NCBI GenBank assembly: GCA_035294265.1
Contig: DATGLK010000035.1
Coordinates: 51,896-115,895 of the forward strand
Length of the DNA stretch: 64,000 bases
Direction of reading: 5' to 3'
Source: Candidatus Binataceae bacterium
GTDB lineage: Bacteria > Desulfobacterota > Binatia > Binatales > Binataceae
The position numbers and the translations under genes are program-made. This document shows positions 34,757 through 45,469 of the stretch, piece after piece (the stretch's first letter is position 1; each line of letters begins with the position of its first letter). The notes under the pieces are model-generated. The model was not told the DNA's origin. It saw only the letters and a program-made list of their open reading frames with translations, and did not search any database.

Positions 34757-37500
34757 ACCCACATTCCGAAGGTCCCCCCGTTGGCGCAAGCGCACCACCG
34801 GCTTGGCTGCTAGATGAAGCTGAGTTGCTCGAGCGCATGAAGAGCGAGCGCCCGGGCCAGGTCGTCAGCCAGCGCTGGAAGATGGCGCGCGAGGGGCTCA
34901 AGGAGCGCCATTTCGCCGGCGCCAGTGGCAGCGAAATCGTTGCCGCCCTTAGCGCCGCGATGGACGCTATCGTCCGCGCCTTGTGTATGCATGGCGAAGC
35001 CCAGTATCGCGGTCGTTTTCCTCGCCTAACCCAGCGAATGGCGGTGTTTGCGCGCGGCGGTTATGGGCGCGCCGAGCTCAACCCGTGCTCGGATATCGAC
35101 CTGTTGTTTTTGCACGAATGGAAGCCCGGTCCCTACGTGGAGATCGTGGCCGAGACCATCCTGCACGCGCTGTGGGACGCCGGTTTGGCGGTGGGCCATG
35201 CCGTGCGCAACGTGCGCGAATGCGTGCGGATTGCCGATAGCGACTTGAAGGAAAAAACCGCACTGCTGGATTGCCGCTATTTGGCCGGAGACGGGCGCTT
35301 GCTGGAGGACTTCAACCAGGCCCTCAACGACGACATCCTCAATCGTAATCAAGGCAAGTTCTTCAAGGCCAAACTGGAGGAGAGCCGCCAGCGCCAGGCT
35401 CGTTACGGCGATACCATCTACCTGCTCGAACCCCAACTCAAGGAAGGCGAAGGGGGTTTGCGCGATCTTCACACCGCGCTCTGGCTGGCCAAGGTCAAGT
35501 ACAAGGTTCGCGCCTTGGAGGAATTGGTCCAGAAGGCGGTAATCAGCCAAGCCGAGTTGGCCGAGGTGCTAGCGGCGCGCGATTTTCTGTGGCGCCTGCG
35601 CAATTCGCTGCACTTTGTCAGCGGCCGCCATACCGATCAGCTCACCTTTCAGTACCAGGAAGACTTGGCTCCTGTGCTTGGCTTCAGCGCCGGCCCGGGC
35701 CTGAGCGCCAGCGCGGCTCTGATGCAAGCCTACTACCAGCAGGCCAGCGTGATTCACATGTTCGCCGAAGGCCTGATCGCGCGAGTGACCGAAGAGCCCG
35801 AGACGGGCTTCTTCCGACGCGGCCTGGTGCGCCAAATTCGCCCGGGCGTGGTGATTCAGAAAAAACTTCTGGCCGTGGCCCAGAGCGACTTTTTTCGCCG
35901 CGATCCGCTCAACCTGGTAACGATCTACGCCGATTGCCAAGCTCACGGAGTCGAGTTGTCGGGCAGCACCTACCAGCTGGTGCGCGACAGCCTGGGCCTG
36001 ATCGACGACACGACCCGCGCCGATCCGCGCTTTGGCGCGGCCCTGATCTCAATCTTACAAGGCGGCCAGCGAGTAGCCGATACGCTGGAAGCAATGCATC
36101 GGTCGGGCGTGCTGGGCGCGTTGATTCCCGAGTTCGGCAATCTCTACGCCCGCGTCTTGCACGACCTCTATCACATCTACACCGTCGATCGGCACTCGCT
36201 TATCGCGATCCGCGAGTTGGAGCGGTTGCGCGCGGGCGACTCCAAGACCACCCTGCCGCTACTCACCGAGGTGGCGCGCGCGCTGGATACGGTTGCATTG
36301 GTCTACTTGGCCCTGCTCCTGCATGACATCGGAAAGGGGCACGGCCACGACCATCACGAACGGGGCGCGCTGCTGGCACGTGAGGTCGCCCAGCGCTTGG
36401 GGCTGGCGCCAACGGAGGTCGACACCGTCGTGTTCCTGGTCCGCCACCACCTTTACATGTCCGAGGTGGCGCAAAAGCGCGACATCGACGACCATCAATC
36501 GGTCGCGGAATTTACTCGCGGCGTGGGCTCCATCGACCGGCTCAAGGAACTCTACCTGATGACCTTCGCCGACATGCGCGCAGTAGCACCCAAGGTTTAC
36601 ACTAACTGGCGCGATTTGCTGCTCAGCGACCTCTACATGCGTGCCCTCAAGTTGCTGGAACAGGGCGACCGCGAGGCGGTCGATCCCGCGCGCGAAGTGC
36701 AACTAGCTAAAGACGAGTTGCGCTTGCAACTGGCCGGCAATCGCGAATTGGAGGACTTCCTGCGCCAGATGCCTGACCGATATTTTCTTATCACCCCCCG
36801 TCAGGATGTGCCCCTGCATCTGAGCCTCATGCAGCGACTGCGCGAGGAACCCCTGATCTGCCATCAGCGCCATTTTCCCGACCGTGAGTTCAGCGAATTC
36901 ACCGTGGTGACGCGGGATCAGCACGGGCTTTTTTCTAAGATCGCGGGCGTACTGACGGCCAACAGTCTCAACATCCTGTCGGCCCGAATCACTACCCGTG
37001 CCGATGGCATTGTGCTGGACAGCTTTCGCCTCTCCCATCTGGGCGGCGGCGCCGTAATGGCGATGGAAGAGGAACGTTGGTTGCGGATTGAGCGCGACTT
37101 GCAGGCGGTACTATTCGGCACGATGCCGATCGATGACCTGGTGGCACGCAACCACCCGGCCGCCGCTGGCGGCGGGCGGCGGTTTGTCTCGCGGGTGGCG
37201 ACCGAAATCACCATCGATAATGCCATCTCCGATCGCCATACCGTGATCGACGTGTTCACCCAGGACCGGGTGGGTCTGCTGTTTACCATCACCCACTGTC
37301 TGTCGGAACTGGGACTAAAGATTCATTTGGCGCGCATCTCGACCAACGCCGATCAAGCACTGGACGTTTTTTACGTAAGCCAGCAAAACAACGGCAAAAT
37401 CACCCAGCCCAAGCAGTTGGACAAAATTCGCACCGCCCTGCTTGGCGCTCTGGACGAACCGGCGACCCAGACCGAGACTACCTCGGAGCCCGCCGCATGA
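34753..37500 (+). CDS. glnD: Bifunctional [protein-PII] uridylyltransferase/uridylyl-removing enzyme
   Basis: Nitrogen-status sensor that uridylylates PII when glutamine is low and removes UMP when it is high. The 915 residues carry the nucleotidyltransferase site GGYGR (102-106) with D114 and D116 in [10 protein letters not shown], the GlnD-linker domain, the HD hydrolase domain with [18 protein letters not shown] (H524, D525), and two C-terminal ACT domains beginning about 715 ([19 protein letters not shown]) and 830 ([19 protein letters not shown]). The start is a GTG whose last two bases are in the amidase stop, preceded by GGAG; its stop overlaps xerD (ATGA). No PII gene is present in the window. 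Confidence 0.96.
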   Translation: MNPHSEGPPVGASAPPAWLLDEAELLERMKSERPGQVVSQRWKMAREGLKERHFAGASGSEIVAALSAAMDAIVRALCMHGEAQYRGRFPRLTQRMAVFARGGYGRAELNPCSDIDLLFLHEWKPGPYVEIVAETILHALWDAGLAVGHAVRNVRECVRIADSDLKEKTALLDCRYLAGDGRLLEDFNQALNDDILNRNQGKFFKAKLEESRQRQARYGDTIYLLEPQLKEGEGGLRDLHTALWLAKVKYKVRALEELVQKAVISQAELAEVLAARDFLWRLRNSLHFVSGRHTDQLTFQYQEDLAPVLGFSAGPGLSASAALMQAYYQQASVIHMFAEGLIARVTEEPETGFFRRGLVRQIRPGVVIQKKLLAVAQSDFFRRDPLNLVTIYADCQAHGVELSGSTYQLVRDSLGLIDDTTRADPRFGAALISILQGGQRVADTLEAMHRSGVLGALIPEFGNLYARVLHDLYHIYTVDRHSLIAIRELERLRAGDSKTTLPLLTEVARALDTVALVYLALLLHDIGKGHGHDHHERGALLAREVAQRLGLAPTEVDTVVFLVRHHLYMSEVAQKRDIDDHQSVAEFTRGVGSIDRLKELYLMTFADMRAVAPKVYTNWRDLLLSDLYMRALKLLEQGDREAVDPAREVQLAKDELRLQLAGNRELEDFLRQMPDRYFLITPRQDVPLHLSLMQRLREEPLICHQRHFPDREFSEFTVVTRDQHGLFSKIAGVLTANSLNILSARITTRADGIVLDSFRLSHLGGGAVMAMEEERWLRIERDLQAVLFGTMPIDDLVARNHPAAAGGGRRFVSRVATEITIDNAISDRHTVIDVFTQDRVGLLFTITHCLSELGLKIHLARISTNADQALDVFYVSQQNNGKITQPKQLDKIRTALLGALDEPATQTETTSEPAA

Positions 37501-38420
37501 ACCCATCCGAGCAGTGGGAGCGAGCAACCAACCGCCATCTGGAAGGTTTGCGCGTCGAGCGCGGTCTGGCTGACAATACGCTTGACGCTTACCGGCGGGA
37601 CCTCAAGCGCTTTAGCGCCTTTTGTCGCGAGCGCGAGATTACCCCTGCGCAATTGAACGCGCTGGTGATGCTTGACTACCTGGAGGCGCTGGCCGAACAG
37701 GGTTTGGGTCGTACCAGCCAGCGCCGCCATTTGACCACGATTCGCAACCTGGTCAAGGAATGGCTGCGCGAGGGCATCCTGGAGCAGGACCCAACCCTTG
37801 AGATAAAGCTGGGGCCAATGGCACGGCCGCTGCCGCACACTTTGAGTACGACGCAGATCGAGGCCTTGATCGGCGTGATCGATCCGACTACTCCACGCGG
37901 CTCACGGGACCGGGCGATGATGGAGCTGGCATACGGCAGCGGGCTGCGAGTGTCGGAATTGGTCCGCCTGCCACTGGCGGCGCTCGATGCGCGCAGCGGG
38001 CTGCTGGCGGTGGTCGGTAAGGGAGCCAAGGAACGGTTAGTGCCCTTCGGCGAGCGCGCCCGACAGGCTTTAACTCATTACTTGGAGAGTGGGCGCGCGG
38101 CCTTGCTCGGGCAGCGGCAAAGCCCGTTCCTGTTCGTGGGGCGCGCCGGGCGGCCGCTAACCCGCCAAGCATTTTTCAAAAATCTCAATACTTGGGCGGG
38201 CCGACTGCCGCGCCAACTGCGGGTACACCCACACATGTTGCGCCATTCCTTTGCCAGCCACCTGCTACAGAATGGCGCCGACTTGCGCGCGGTACAGGAA
38301 ATGCTTGGCCACAGCGACATCTCGACCACCCAAATTTATACCCATCTGAGCACTGCCCATCTGCGCAAAGCCCATCGCAGCTTTCATCCACGTGCTCGGC
38401 TGGATAAGGTATCGTCTTAA
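37497..38420 (+). CDS. xerD: Tyrosine recombinase XerC/XerD
   Basis: Site-specific recombinase that resolves chromosome dimers at dif. The 307 residues have the SAM-like N-terminal core-binding domain (about 12-95) and a catalytic domain with the full set R151 (GSGLRVSEL), K175 ([10 protein letters not shown]), H246 and R249 ([12 protein letters not shown]), H272 ([13 protein letters not shown]) and nucleophile Y281. Length is typical of chromosomal XerC/XerD and not of phage integrases; the FHPRA end is like XerD. The ATG overlaps the glnD stop by 4 bases, and a membrane protease gene follows after 5 bases, so it lies inside an operon rather than on a mobile element. No dif site was recognised in the window. 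Confidence 0.93.
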   Translation: MNPSEQWERATNRHLEGLRVERGLADNTLDAYRRDLKRFSAFCREREITPAQLNALVMLDYLEALAEQGLGRTSQRRHLTTIRNLVKEWLREGILEQDPTLEIKLGPMARPLPHTLSTTQIEALIGVIDPTTPRGSRDRAMMELAYGSGLRVSELVRLPLAALDARSGLLAVVGKGAKERLVPFGERARQALTHYLESGRAALLGQRQSPFLFVGRAGRPLTRQAFFKNLNTWAGRLPRQLRVHPHMLRHSFASHLLQNGADLRAVQEMLGHSDISTTQIYTHLSTAHLRKAHRSFHPRARLDKVSS

Positions 38421-38425
38421 ACCTG

Positions 38426-39079
38426 ATGGCATCGTTCGATCTTTCTCGCTTTGTTCTGGAACTGTCGATCTGGGCTCTTCCTACGCTGTTTTCGATCGTG
38501 CTGCACGAAGTGATGCACGGGGTGGTTGCGCAGCGGCTGGGGGATGATACCGCCCAGCGCGCCGGCCGCTTGACGCTTAACCCGCTCTCCCATATCGATC
38601 CGTTCGGCACGGTGGTCCTGCCCATCCTGCTGATGGCGGTGCATTTGCCGGTATTCGGTTACGCCAAGCCCGTGCCGGTAGATTTTCGCCGTCTACGCAA
38701 TCCGCGGCGTGACATGGTCGCGGTGGCAGTGGCGGGACCGCTGACCAACCTGGTGTTGGCCACATTAAGCGGGATCGGGGCCCGCTACCTGGCAGCGCAA
38801 TTGGGCCCCGACAGCCCGCGCGCGGTAGTGGTGCCGCTGATTTTGATGCTACGGGCATCGGTGATCGTTAACGTGGCACTGGGGATTTTCAACCTCTTTC
38901 CGCTGCTGCCGCTGGACGGCGGACGAGTCCTGGTCGGGCTGCTTCCGCTGTCGCTCGCGCGCAAGTTCGCCCGCCTCGAACCCTATGGCCTGCTCCTGCT
39001 TTTTGTGCTGCTTTATACCGACTTTTTTACCCGCGTGATCAATCCAATCATTGGAGCGGTCACCAGGATTTTGCTGTGA
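38426..39079 (+). CDS. Site-2-protease-family membrane metalloprotease (M50)
   Basis: Small intramembrane zinc protease of 217 residues. The zinc-binding HExxH is LHEVMHG (H27, E28, H31) in the first helix, and the second metal site is in [10 protein letters not shown] (about 150-160), the NPDG-like element. Four to five hydrophobic helices are visible. No PDZ domain is present, so this is the short YwhC/Rv-type subgroup whose substrates are mostly unknown. It is enclosed between xerD (5-base gap) and scpA (4-base overlap GTGA), a common neighbourhood for this subgroup together with scpA/scpB. Integral to the cytoplasmic membrane. Confidence 0.9.
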   Translation: MASFDLSRFVLELSIWALPTLFSIVLHEVMHGVVAQRLGDDTAQRAGRLTLNPLSHIDPFGTVVLPILLMAVHLPVFGYAKPVPVDFRRLRNPRRDMVAVAVAGPLTNLVLATLSGIGARYLAAQLGPDSPRAVVVPLILMLRASVIVNVALGIFNLFPLLPLDGGRVLVGLLPLSLARKFARLEPYGLLLLFVLLYTDFFTRVINPIIGAVTRILL

Positions 39080-39831
39080 GCCAGGACAACCCCACCAATC
39101 CGCCCGAGCAAAGCGGGCGCTGGTTTCGCCTGCCCGTCTTCGAGGGTCCGCTGGACCTGCTGCTCCATCTGATCAAGCGCAACGAACTCGACCCGCAGGA
39201 GGTGACCGCCAGCGTGGTCACCGAGCAGTACCTGGAGTATCTGGAGCTGTTGGACTCGCTCAACCTCGACGTCGCTGGCGAGTACCTGGTGATGGCGGCC
39301 ACACTGTTACTAATCAAGTCCTTCGCCCTGCTGCCCCATCAGGGCCCGGGCGACGAGGACGAAGCAGACGAACTAAAGCAGGATTTAGTCGCCCGCTTGC
39401 TCGAATATCAGCGCTATCGGGAAGCCGCTTTCAAGTTGGGAGAGCGCCCCCTGCTGGGACGGGACGTATTCGCCTCCGCGGGCGAAAAACCGGTCGAAGA
39501 GGCGCCGTCAGCCGCGGCCTACCAGGTTTCGATCTTCGACTTGATCGAAGCCCTGCGCGCCGTGCTGCGCCGGCTCGAGCAGAAGGGCACCCGCGAGCTT
39601 AAGCTGCGCGACATTCCGGTGGCCCAATGTATCCCGGTGATCCTAGGGCTGTTGGAGCGCAATCCGCGCCTGGAATTCACCGCGCTGTTCGAGAACCTGA
39701 GCGATCGACCACTAGTGGTGGCCTATTTTCTGGCTTTGTTGGAATTGATCCGGCGCGCCCACGTGCGGGTGTGGCAGGAGCAGGCGTTCGGGCCTATCTG
39801 GCTGGCGTATAATCAGCCTCCCAAGGAGTAA
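39076..39831 (+). CDS. scpA: Segregation and condensation protein A (kleisin)
   Basis: Kleisin subunit that bridges the SMC ATPase heads of the bacterial condensin. The 251-residue protein has the family's N-terminus VFEGPLDLLLHLIKRNELD (about 20-38), the helical middle YLVMAATLLLIKSFALLP with an acidic stretch, and a C-terminal winged-helix part ending RAHVRVWQEQAFGPIWL. The start is a GTG overlapping the protease stop. scpB follows after 9 bases. No smc gene is in the window. Cytoplasmic, on the nucleoid. Confidence 0.95.
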   Translation: MSQDNPTNPPEQSGRWFRLPVFEGPLDLLLHLIKRNELDPQEVTASVVTEQYLEYLELLDSLNLDVAGEYLVMAATLLLIKSFALLPHQGPGDEDEADELKQDLVARLLEYQRYREAAFKLGERPLLGRDVFASAGEKPVEEAPSAAAYQVSIFDLIEALRAVLRRLEQKGTRELKLRDIPVAQCIPVILGLLERNPRLEFTALFENLSDRPLVVAYFLALLELIRRAHVRVWQEQAFGPIWLAYNQPPKE

Positions 39832-39840
39832 GCACGCGCG

Positions 39841-40626
39841 GTGGATGACGAGAATTTGAAGGCGGTGGTGGAGAGTCTGCTGTTCGCGGCCGGGGAACCA
39901 CTGTCGCTCAACCGTTTGGCCGCGGTTCTGGACGAGGCACCCAAAGAGGCGTTACGCCAAGCCCTGGCCGAACTGGCCGCTGACTGCAATCGCGAGGGGC
40001 GCGGGATCGTGCTGGCGGAGGTCGCCGGCGGCTATCAATTGCGCACCGCCAAGGAGCACGCGCCCTGGGTGCGCAAGCTGCTCGCCGCGCGTCCCCCGCG
40101 CCTATCGCGCCCGATCCTCGAAACAGTCGCGATCATCGCCTATCGCCAACCGATTACCCGCCCCGAGATCGAACAGCTACGCGGGGTGGATAGCGGCGCC
40201 GTGCTCGACAGCCTGTTGGAGCGCCGGCTGATTCGGGTCGCCGGGCGCAAGGAAGCGCCAGGACGTCCTCAACTCTATGCTACCACGCCCGAGTTCCTGG
40301 AGACTTTCGGCCTCAAGGACCTCGACAGCCTGCCCGATCTCAGCGAGTTGCGCGAGGTCGAGCAGCAGATCGAGACGGCTGAACAGCGGCGCCTGGACGA
40401 GCAGGCCGCAGGCGAGGAGATTGCGCCTGAAGCGGTTCCCATCCAGCCGCTTGTCGCACACGAGCAAGCGGCCGAGGAAACCGCCGAGCAAAGCACCGAT
40501 GGGGCGCCCGCTCAGCAAGAATCCTCGCAGGAGCGGGAACAGCACGCCGCGCGTGAAACCGACCCAGCCCAATTGCCAGCGCAGGAACCTGCCTTGGCGT
40601 CGGAGCCCTCGCGCGAGAAGGATTAA
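39841..40626 (+). CDS. scpB: Segregation and condensation protein B with acidic C-terminal tail
   Basis: Dimeric winged-helix partner of ScpA in the SMC complex. Residues about 5-170 hold the two winged-helix domains: VVESLLFAAGEPLSLNRLA, then GGYQLRTAKEHAPWVRKL, PILETVAIIAYRQPITRPEI and GAVLDSLLERRLIRVAGRK. Residues about 190-261 form a low-complexity Glu/Gln/Ala-rich tail, longer than in typical ScpB, probably disordered. The start is a GTG, and GGAG lies upstream at the end of scpA. It is last in the mutS-scpB run; about 550 bases without a gene follow. Confidence 0.94.
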   Translation: MDDENLKAVVESLLFAAGEPLSLNRLAAVLDEAPKEALRQALAELAADCNREGRGIVLAEVAGGYQLRTAKEHAPWVRKLLAARPPRLSRPILETVAIIAYRQPITRPEIEQLRGVDSGAVLDSLLERRLIRVAGRKEAPGRPQLYATTPEFLETFGLKDLDSLPDLSELREVEQQIETAEQRRLDEQAAGEEIAPEAVPIQPLVAHEQAAEETAEQSTDGAPAQQESSQEREQHAARETDPAQLPAQEPALASEPSREKD

Positions 40627-41178
40627 ACCCCACCGCGTAGTATCTTATCGGAAGCGACCCAATCCGGTTGCGCCGGATCCCGGAACCGCGACAATCGCCG
40701 CCCAGGGGATACAAACCGCCACTGCCAATTTCAACACCCAAGGGGGCATCACCTCCGCGCCGCCACCCAGGCACAACCTGCGGCTTCACCATATCCTTAA
40801 CGGCACTGGCCCGGCCCCCCCGAACACTCCGTCAATTTGAGGTAGAGTCCGTCGCCTGGTGACCCGCTCCGAAAAAGGAGCCGGATGGGAGACGCCGAGG
40901 TGCCGGCGGACAGCTAGAGCAGATACCCAGATTCACGCCGTGGATAGGCCGGTGGTTCCTCGGCCGGCTAGCAGCGGAGTCAGCAATTCGCCGCGCAGTT
41001 GCTGCTCGCTCCATCACAAGACGACCGCGTTCGTTACGCTATCAGCATCACCAGACCATCATGTCCGGGCGCGGCAACCCAGTGCGCAAAGATGATCTCA
41101 CGCGCTGTCCCCGGGTAAGCGCCCAGTGAGCGCGTGGTGGAGCAAACGGTCCCCGTGCCCAGGCGAAAGCGGGCGCAA
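40627..41178. other. Gene-free stretch between scpB and the coiled-coil gene
   Basis: About 550 bases between convergent genes. I see no convincing frame on either strand. There are local GC-rich inverted repeats (for example GGCCG...CGGCC near 40950), which could belong to a structured RNA or to terminators. I could not match it to RNase P, tmRNA, 6S, SRP RNA or a known riboswitch. Confidence 0.4.
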
Positions 41179-41862
41179 TCAGGCCTTGGCGCGCCGCTCC
41201 AGCTTACGTAAGCGCTGGTCCTGATCCTTGATTTGCACCGTCAACCGATCGTCGAAGCGCTCGAATTTCTTCAGCAGGTTGGCCAAGCTTTTGTTAGTCG
41301 TTTTGACTTCAGTTTGCAAATCACCCATCGCACCTTCCGCAACGCTCAACGCGTTTTTGCGCTCGGCGCTACCGCCTCGCTCCCCGCTTACGGCGCGGGT
41401 CAGGTGATCCAGCCGGGCGCCGATTTCGCGTCGCAGTTCGGCGGCGCGTTTGTCCAGATCCTCGCTCAATCTGCGGCGAACCACTTCCATCCCGCGGCTT
41501 AGTTCAGCCGCCGGGCGCGCCGAGCCAAGGTCCTGGACCGCCCGGCGCAGTTCCTCGATTCCGTTGAGATCCTGCTTGAGCTGGATGCGGGCCGCGCCCA
41601 ACGCCTCGTTGAGGCGGACCATCTCAAGTGCGAGCTCTCCGCGCATCGACTCAAGGCCGGTCTGATTGTCGGCTATCCGGTCGGCTAGAAAGCGGACCTG
41701 CCGTCCAACCTCGGCAAACTGGGAGACCATCTCCTCGCGCAACTGGTCCAGCCGTCCGCCAAAGCCGGCCGCCACTTCGACCACCAACTCAAAGCGCGAG
41801 CTGAGCTGGGTTAAAAGCGCCTCGATCCGATTGCTCGCCGCGTTTCCGCCATCCTCGTCCAC
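41179..41862 (-). CDS. Coiled-coil protein of unknown function
   Basis: A 227-residue, highly charged protein made almost entirely of predicted heptad repeats, with runs such as RFELVVEVAAGFGGRLDQL, ELRREIGARLDHLTRAV and LANLLKKFERFDDRLTVQI, and a basic end RLRKLERRAKA. It has no signal peptide or membrane helix, so cytoplasmic and probably oligomeric. I start at the second GTG (41862), placed five bases after AGGGAGG; the GTG at 41868 sits on that sequence. It follows lepB after 21 bases on the same strand, so it is likely co-transcribed with lepA-lepB. No family is recognised. Confidence 0.75.
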   Translation of the reverse strand: MDEDGGNAASNRIEALLTQLSSRFELVVEVAAGFGGRLDQLREEMVSQFAEVGRQVRFLADRIADNQTGLESMRGELALEMVRLNEALGAARIQLKQDLNGIEELRRAVQDLGSARPAAELSRGMEVVRRRLSEDLDKRAAELRREIGARLDHLTRAVSGERGGSAERKNALSVAEGAMGDLQTEVKTTNKSLANLLKKFERFDDRLTVQIKDQDQRLRKLERRAKA

Positions 41863-41883
41863 GACCACCTCCCTGTGTAACGC

Positions 41884-42600
41884 CTAATGGATAATTTTGC
41901 CGAAACGGCGCCAGCGTATCGGCAGCCAGGAGGAACTTTCGGAATCCCACGACCAGTATATCACCACTGCCCGCCCTTCGACGTTACGATCGGGCACAAA
42001 GCCCCAAAAGCGGCTGTCGTAACTACGATCGCGATTGTCCCCCATGACGAAAATCTCGTTCGTGGGCACGGTCACCGGCCCGTAATGGTCACGTGGCGCG
42101 ATCATCGCGCTCCGATCGGTGCCCGGCTCGTAGTAAGCATGGGGTTGAGTCACTTGCTTACCGTTGAGGATCACCGACGCGCCACGAATCTCCACCGTGT
42201 CACCGGCCAGCGCGACTACACGCTTGATGAAATCCTTGGTCGGATCGGGCGGAAACACAAACACAATCACATCGCCGCGATGGATCGGCTCCAATCGGAA
42301 CAGGTAGTTGCCATACGGGACGGTGCCGGCCAAGGGCTGGAGACCGAAAAAAGAATCGGGCAGGCGCAGGCCGTAGGCCAGCTTGTTGACCAGGATATGA
42401 TCGCCGATCAACAGCGTGGGCTCCATCGAACCGGAGGGGATTTTGTAAGCCTGGACCAAAAAGGTCCGGATGACCAGGGCCAGGACGATGGCGATAACCA
42501 GCGCCTCGGCGTACTCGCGCACCGCCGATTTAGCGCGCGGCGGCGGCTCGTACTGAAACCCTTGGGCGGGGGTTGCGGGATTGTGCAGCGGTCCAGCCAC
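41884..42600 (-). CDS. lepB: Signal peptidase I
   Basis: Membrane serine protease that removes Sec and Tat signal peptides on the periplasmic side. The 238 residues have one N-terminal helix (about 32-52), the nucleophile S58 in IPSGSMEPTL, the general base K126 in DFIKRVVALAGD, and the late GDNRDRSYDSRFWGFV box. A cytoplasmic N-terminal stretch of about 30 residues precedes the helix. It starts 5 bases after the lepA stop, the classical lepA-lepB order. The only signal peptidase I seen in this window. Confidence 0.96.
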   Translation of the reverse strand: MAGPLHNPATPAQGFQYEPPPRAKSAVREYAEALVIAIVLALVIRTFLVQAYKIPSGSMEPTLLIGDHILVNKLAYGLRLPDSFFGLQPLAGTVPYGNYLFRLEPIHRGDVIVFVFPPDPTKDFIKRVVALAGDTVEIRGASVILNGKQVTQPHAYYEPGTDRSAMIAPRDHYGPVTVPTNEIFVMGDNRDRSYDSRFWGFVPDRNVEGRAVVIYWSWDSESSSWLPIRWRRFGKIIH

Positions 42601-42605
42601 GTAAG

Positions 42606-44408
42606 TTATTCTCCCACCTTGAGTAAGGCGAGAAAGGCCTCCTGAGGAATTTCGACCCGTCCAACTTGCTTCATTCGCTTTTTGCCTTCTTTTTGTTTCT
42701 CCAGCAGCTTGCGCTTGCGCGTAATATCACCGCCGTAGCACTTGGCAGTGACGTTTTTGCGCAGCGGCTTGACCGTTTCGCGGGCAATCACCTTGGCCCC
42801 AATCGCGGCCTGGATAGCAACCTCGAACATCTGGCGCGGGATTACTTCGCGCATCTTCTGGCATAATGCTCGCCCTCGTTCGTAGGCTTTATCCCGATGT
42901 ACAATAATCGACAAAGCGTCGATCAGCTCGCCGTTGATTCGTATGTCGAGTTTAACCAGAGGTTCGGGGCGAAAGTCCAGAAATTCATAGTCAAGTGAAG
43001 CGTAGCCGCGGCTTACTGACTTCAGCCGATCGTAAAAATCGAAGACGATCTCGGCCAACGGCAGTTCGTAGCGCAGAATTACTCGATTGACGCCGAGGTA
43101 GCGCAGATCGTGCTGCACCCCCCGCTTATCCTCGCACAGGCCTATCACCGCGCCAACGAACTCGTCGGGCATGTGGATGGCAGCCAGGATAAAGGGTTCC
43201 TCAATGGCTTCGATTTGCCCCTCATCGGGCAGATGCGCCGGATTATCGATCATCAGCCGCTCGCCATTGGCCAACACCACCCGGTAGGCCACGGTAGGTG
43301 CGGTGATAATCAAGTCCAGGCCGAACTCGCGCTCCAGCCGTTCCTGGGCTATCTCCATGTGCAGCAGGCCTAGAAACCCGGCGCGAAAGCCAAAGCCCAG
43401 GGCTTGAGAGGTTTCGGGCTCGACAATCAGGCTGGCGTCGTTCAATTTAAGCTTTTCGATAGCATCGCGCAGCGCGCCGTACTGGTTGGCCTCGGTGGGA
43501 TAAAGCCCGGCGAAGACCATCGGCTTGAGTTCTTTAAAGCCCGCCAGCGCGCTGGCGGCGGGGTTGAGCGCATCGGTTACCGTGTCGCCCACCCTCATAT
43601 CGGCGACGGTCTTGATACCCGCCACCACCATTCCAACCTCGCCGCAGCCCAGCACTTGGGTGGCCTGCTCGTGAGGCGTGAAATAGGAGAGGCGGCTGAC
43701 CTCGCCCTCCTTGGCGGTTCCCATCAGGCGAATGCGGGCACCTTTTCGCAGCTCGCCGTCGACCACGCGAACCAAGCTGATAGCGCCTTCGTAGGGATCG
43801 TACCAGCTATCGAAGATCAGGGCGCGTAAGGGCGCCCGATGACGGTCGGGCGGGGAGGGAAAGCGATGAACCACCGCTTCCAGCACCTCGTCGATTCCCA
43901 CTCCCTCTTTGGCGCTGGCTAGAATGGCCTCGGAGGCGTCCAACCCGATGACCTCTTCGATCTGGCGCTTTGTGCGCTCGACATCGGCACCGGGCAGATC
44001 GATTTTGTTGATTACCGGCACGATTTCCAAACCGTTATCCAAGGCCAGGTAAACGTTGGCCAGCGTTTGCGCCTCCACCCCTTGGCTGGCATCCACCACC
44101 AGCAAAGCCCCTTCGCAGGCGGCCAGGCTGCGGGAAACTTCATAGGCGAAATCAACGTGGCCGGGAGTATCGATGAGATTAAGCGTATAATTGTTGCCAT
44201 CGCGCGCCTGGTAGCTTAGGCGTACCGCGCGGGCCTTGATGGTGATTCCGCGCTCGCGCTCCAGATCCATCGAGTCCAGGTACTGTTCCCGGCTTTCACG
44301 CTGGCTGAGCGCGCCGGTGCGCTCCAGCAGTCGATCCGCCAAGGTGGATTTACCATGGTCGATATGCGCGATAATGGAAAAATTGCGCAGCAGTTCACAC
44401 TTGGTCAT
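42606..44408 (-). CDS. lepA: Elongation factor 4 (LepA)
   Basis: Ribosome-associated translational GTPase that acts on stalled or mis-translocated ribosomes. The 600-residue protein has the G domain with [14 protein letters not shown] (P-loop), RGITIKA (switch I), [20 protein letters not shown] and a SAKEG G5 motif, then domains II, III and V, and the LepA-specific C-terminal domain ending in [20 protein letters not shown]. Length matches the family. lepB lies directly downstream. An ATG at 44408 starts [19 protein letters not shown] as expected. Confidence 0.97.
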   Translation of the reverse strand: MTKCELLRNFSIIAHIDHGKSTLADRLLERTGALSQRESREQYLDSMDLERERGITIKARAVRLSYQARDGNNYTLNLIDTPGHVDFAYEVSRSLAACEGALLVVDASQGVEAQTLANVYLALDNGLEIVPVINKIDLPGADVERTKRQIEEVIGLDASEAILASAKEGVGIDEVLEAVVHRFPSPPDRHRAPLRALIFDSWYDPYEGAISLVRVVDGELRKGARIRLMGTAKEGEVSRLSYFTPHEQATQVLGCGEVGMVVAGIKTVADMRVGDTVTDALNPAASALAGFKELKPMVFAGLYPTEANQYGALRDAIEKLKLNDASLIVEPETSQALGFGFRAGFLGLLHMEIAQERLEREFGLDLIITAPTVAYRVVLANGERLMIDNPAHLPDEGQIEAIEEPFILAAIHMPDEFVGAVIGLCEDKRGVQHDLRYLGVNRVILRYELPLAEIVFDFYDRLKSVSRGYASLDYEFLDFRPEPLVKLDIRINGELIDALSIIVHRDKAYERGRALCQKMREVIPRQMFEVAIQAAIGAKVIARETVKPLRKNVTAKCYGGDITRKRKLLEKQKEGKKRMKQVGRVEIPQEAFLALLKVGE

Positions 44409-44510
44409 CTAAGAATCTGCCCGCGTCCCAACCGCTCCGAAGTTTCGTGCGCAGGCTCGCATGGGCGTTGCGCCCAGCACGACCCTGCTCGCCTTTCCAC
44501 ATTGTGACAG

Positions 44511-45461
44511 CTAAGAGCGCGCCGCACTACCCGGCACCGGCGAGCGGCCGCGGAAATATTCCAGAGTTTGGCGCAGACCCTCCGCCAAACTGGTCTGCGG
44601 CTCCCATCCTAACTCCCGTCGCGCCCGGCCCGCGTCGATCACCGAGCGGCGCTGCTCGCCGGGGCGAGCTGGCGCCCGGAGTGCGACCGCACTGCTTCTC
44701 ACGATTGCGGCCGCCATTGCGTAGAGTCCGTTGACGTCGGTCTCCACAGCGGTACCGACGTTGAAGCTGCCGCTCGCGCTGTGGTCGAGCGCCGCCAAGT
44801 TGGCACGCACAATGTCGCCGACATATACGTAATCGCGGGTCTGGGCGCCATCGCCGTATATCGTACAGGGCAGGCCGGCCAGCAGACGGCCGCAGAAAAT
44901 CGCCACCACCCCTGCTTCGCCGTGGGGATCCTGGCGCGGACCATAGACGTTGGCATAGCGCAGGGCGGTGAAATCGATCCCGTATTCGAGACGATAAAAT
45001 TCGAGGTAGTGCTCGGTGGCCAGTTTGGCGATGCCATAGGGGCTAAGCGGGCGGCAGGGATGGGTTTCATCACAGGGGAAGCGGAGCTGCTCGCCATAGA
45101 TGGCGCCACCGGTGGAGGAAAAAATTATTCGCTTGAGGCCTTGCCCGCGCGCCGCCTCCATCAGATGGAGCATTCCGACTAGATTGACCTGGGCATCGAA
45201 GGCCGGATCGGCGACCGAGCGGCGCACATCCATCTGGGCCGCGAAATGGAAAATCACCGCCGGCCGCTCGCGCTCAAGCACCGTGGCCAGCGCGGCTGGC
45301 TCGCGTAAGTCGGCGTGGTAGAAGCGTGCGCGCGGATTCAAATTGGCGCGCTTGCCCGAGGACAGATTGTCCAGCACCGCCACCTCTTCTCCGCGCGCCA
45401 CCAGCGCGTCGACGGTGTGCGAACCGATAAAGCCGGCACCGCCGGTGACCAAGATTGCCAT
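44511..45461 (-). CDS. NAD-dependent nucleotide-sugar epimerase (GalE-like)
   Basis: Extended short-chain dehydrogenase of 316 residues, most like UDP-glucose/UDP-glucuronate 4-epimerases. It has the NAD-binding GGAGFIGSH, the acidic residue after beta-2 in AVLDNLSSGKRANL, the STGGAIYGE strand, and the catalytic YxxxK in SPYGIAKLATEHY. LRYANVYGPRQDPHGEAGVV and YGDGAQTRDYVYVGDIVRA complete the signature. The ATG at 45461 is used; the longer frame to 45617 would overlap the upstream dehydrogenase gene. UDP-glucose dehydrogenase ends 8 bases upstream, so the pair could make UDP-glucuronate and then UDP-galacturonate. Substrate assignment is by context. Cytoplasmic. Confidence 0.88.
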   Translation of the reverse strand: MAILVTGGAGFIGSHTVDALVARGEEVAVLDNLSSGKRANLNPRARFYHADLREPAALATVLERERPAVIFHFAAQMDVRRSVADPAFDAQVNLVGMLHLMEAARGQGLKRIIFSSTGGAIYGEQLRFPCDETHPCRPLSPYGIAKLATEHYLEFYRLEYGIDFTALRYANVYGPRQDPHGEAGVVAIFCGRLLAGLPCTIYGDGAQTRDYVYVGDIVRANLAALDHSASGSFNVGTAVETDVNGLYAMAAAIVRSSAVALRAPARPGEQRRSVIDAGRARRELGWEPQTSLAEGLRQTLEYFRGRSPVPGSAARS

Positions 45462-45469
45462 CGGACCCC

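Noticed and set aside
37497-38420. xerD as a mobile-element integrase
   Set aside because: Its length, residues and overlap with glnD inside a housekeeping run mark it as chromosomal XerD.
40627-41178. Possible structured RNA
   Set aside because: There are local inverted repeats but no match to any RNA class that I know, so I do not call it.
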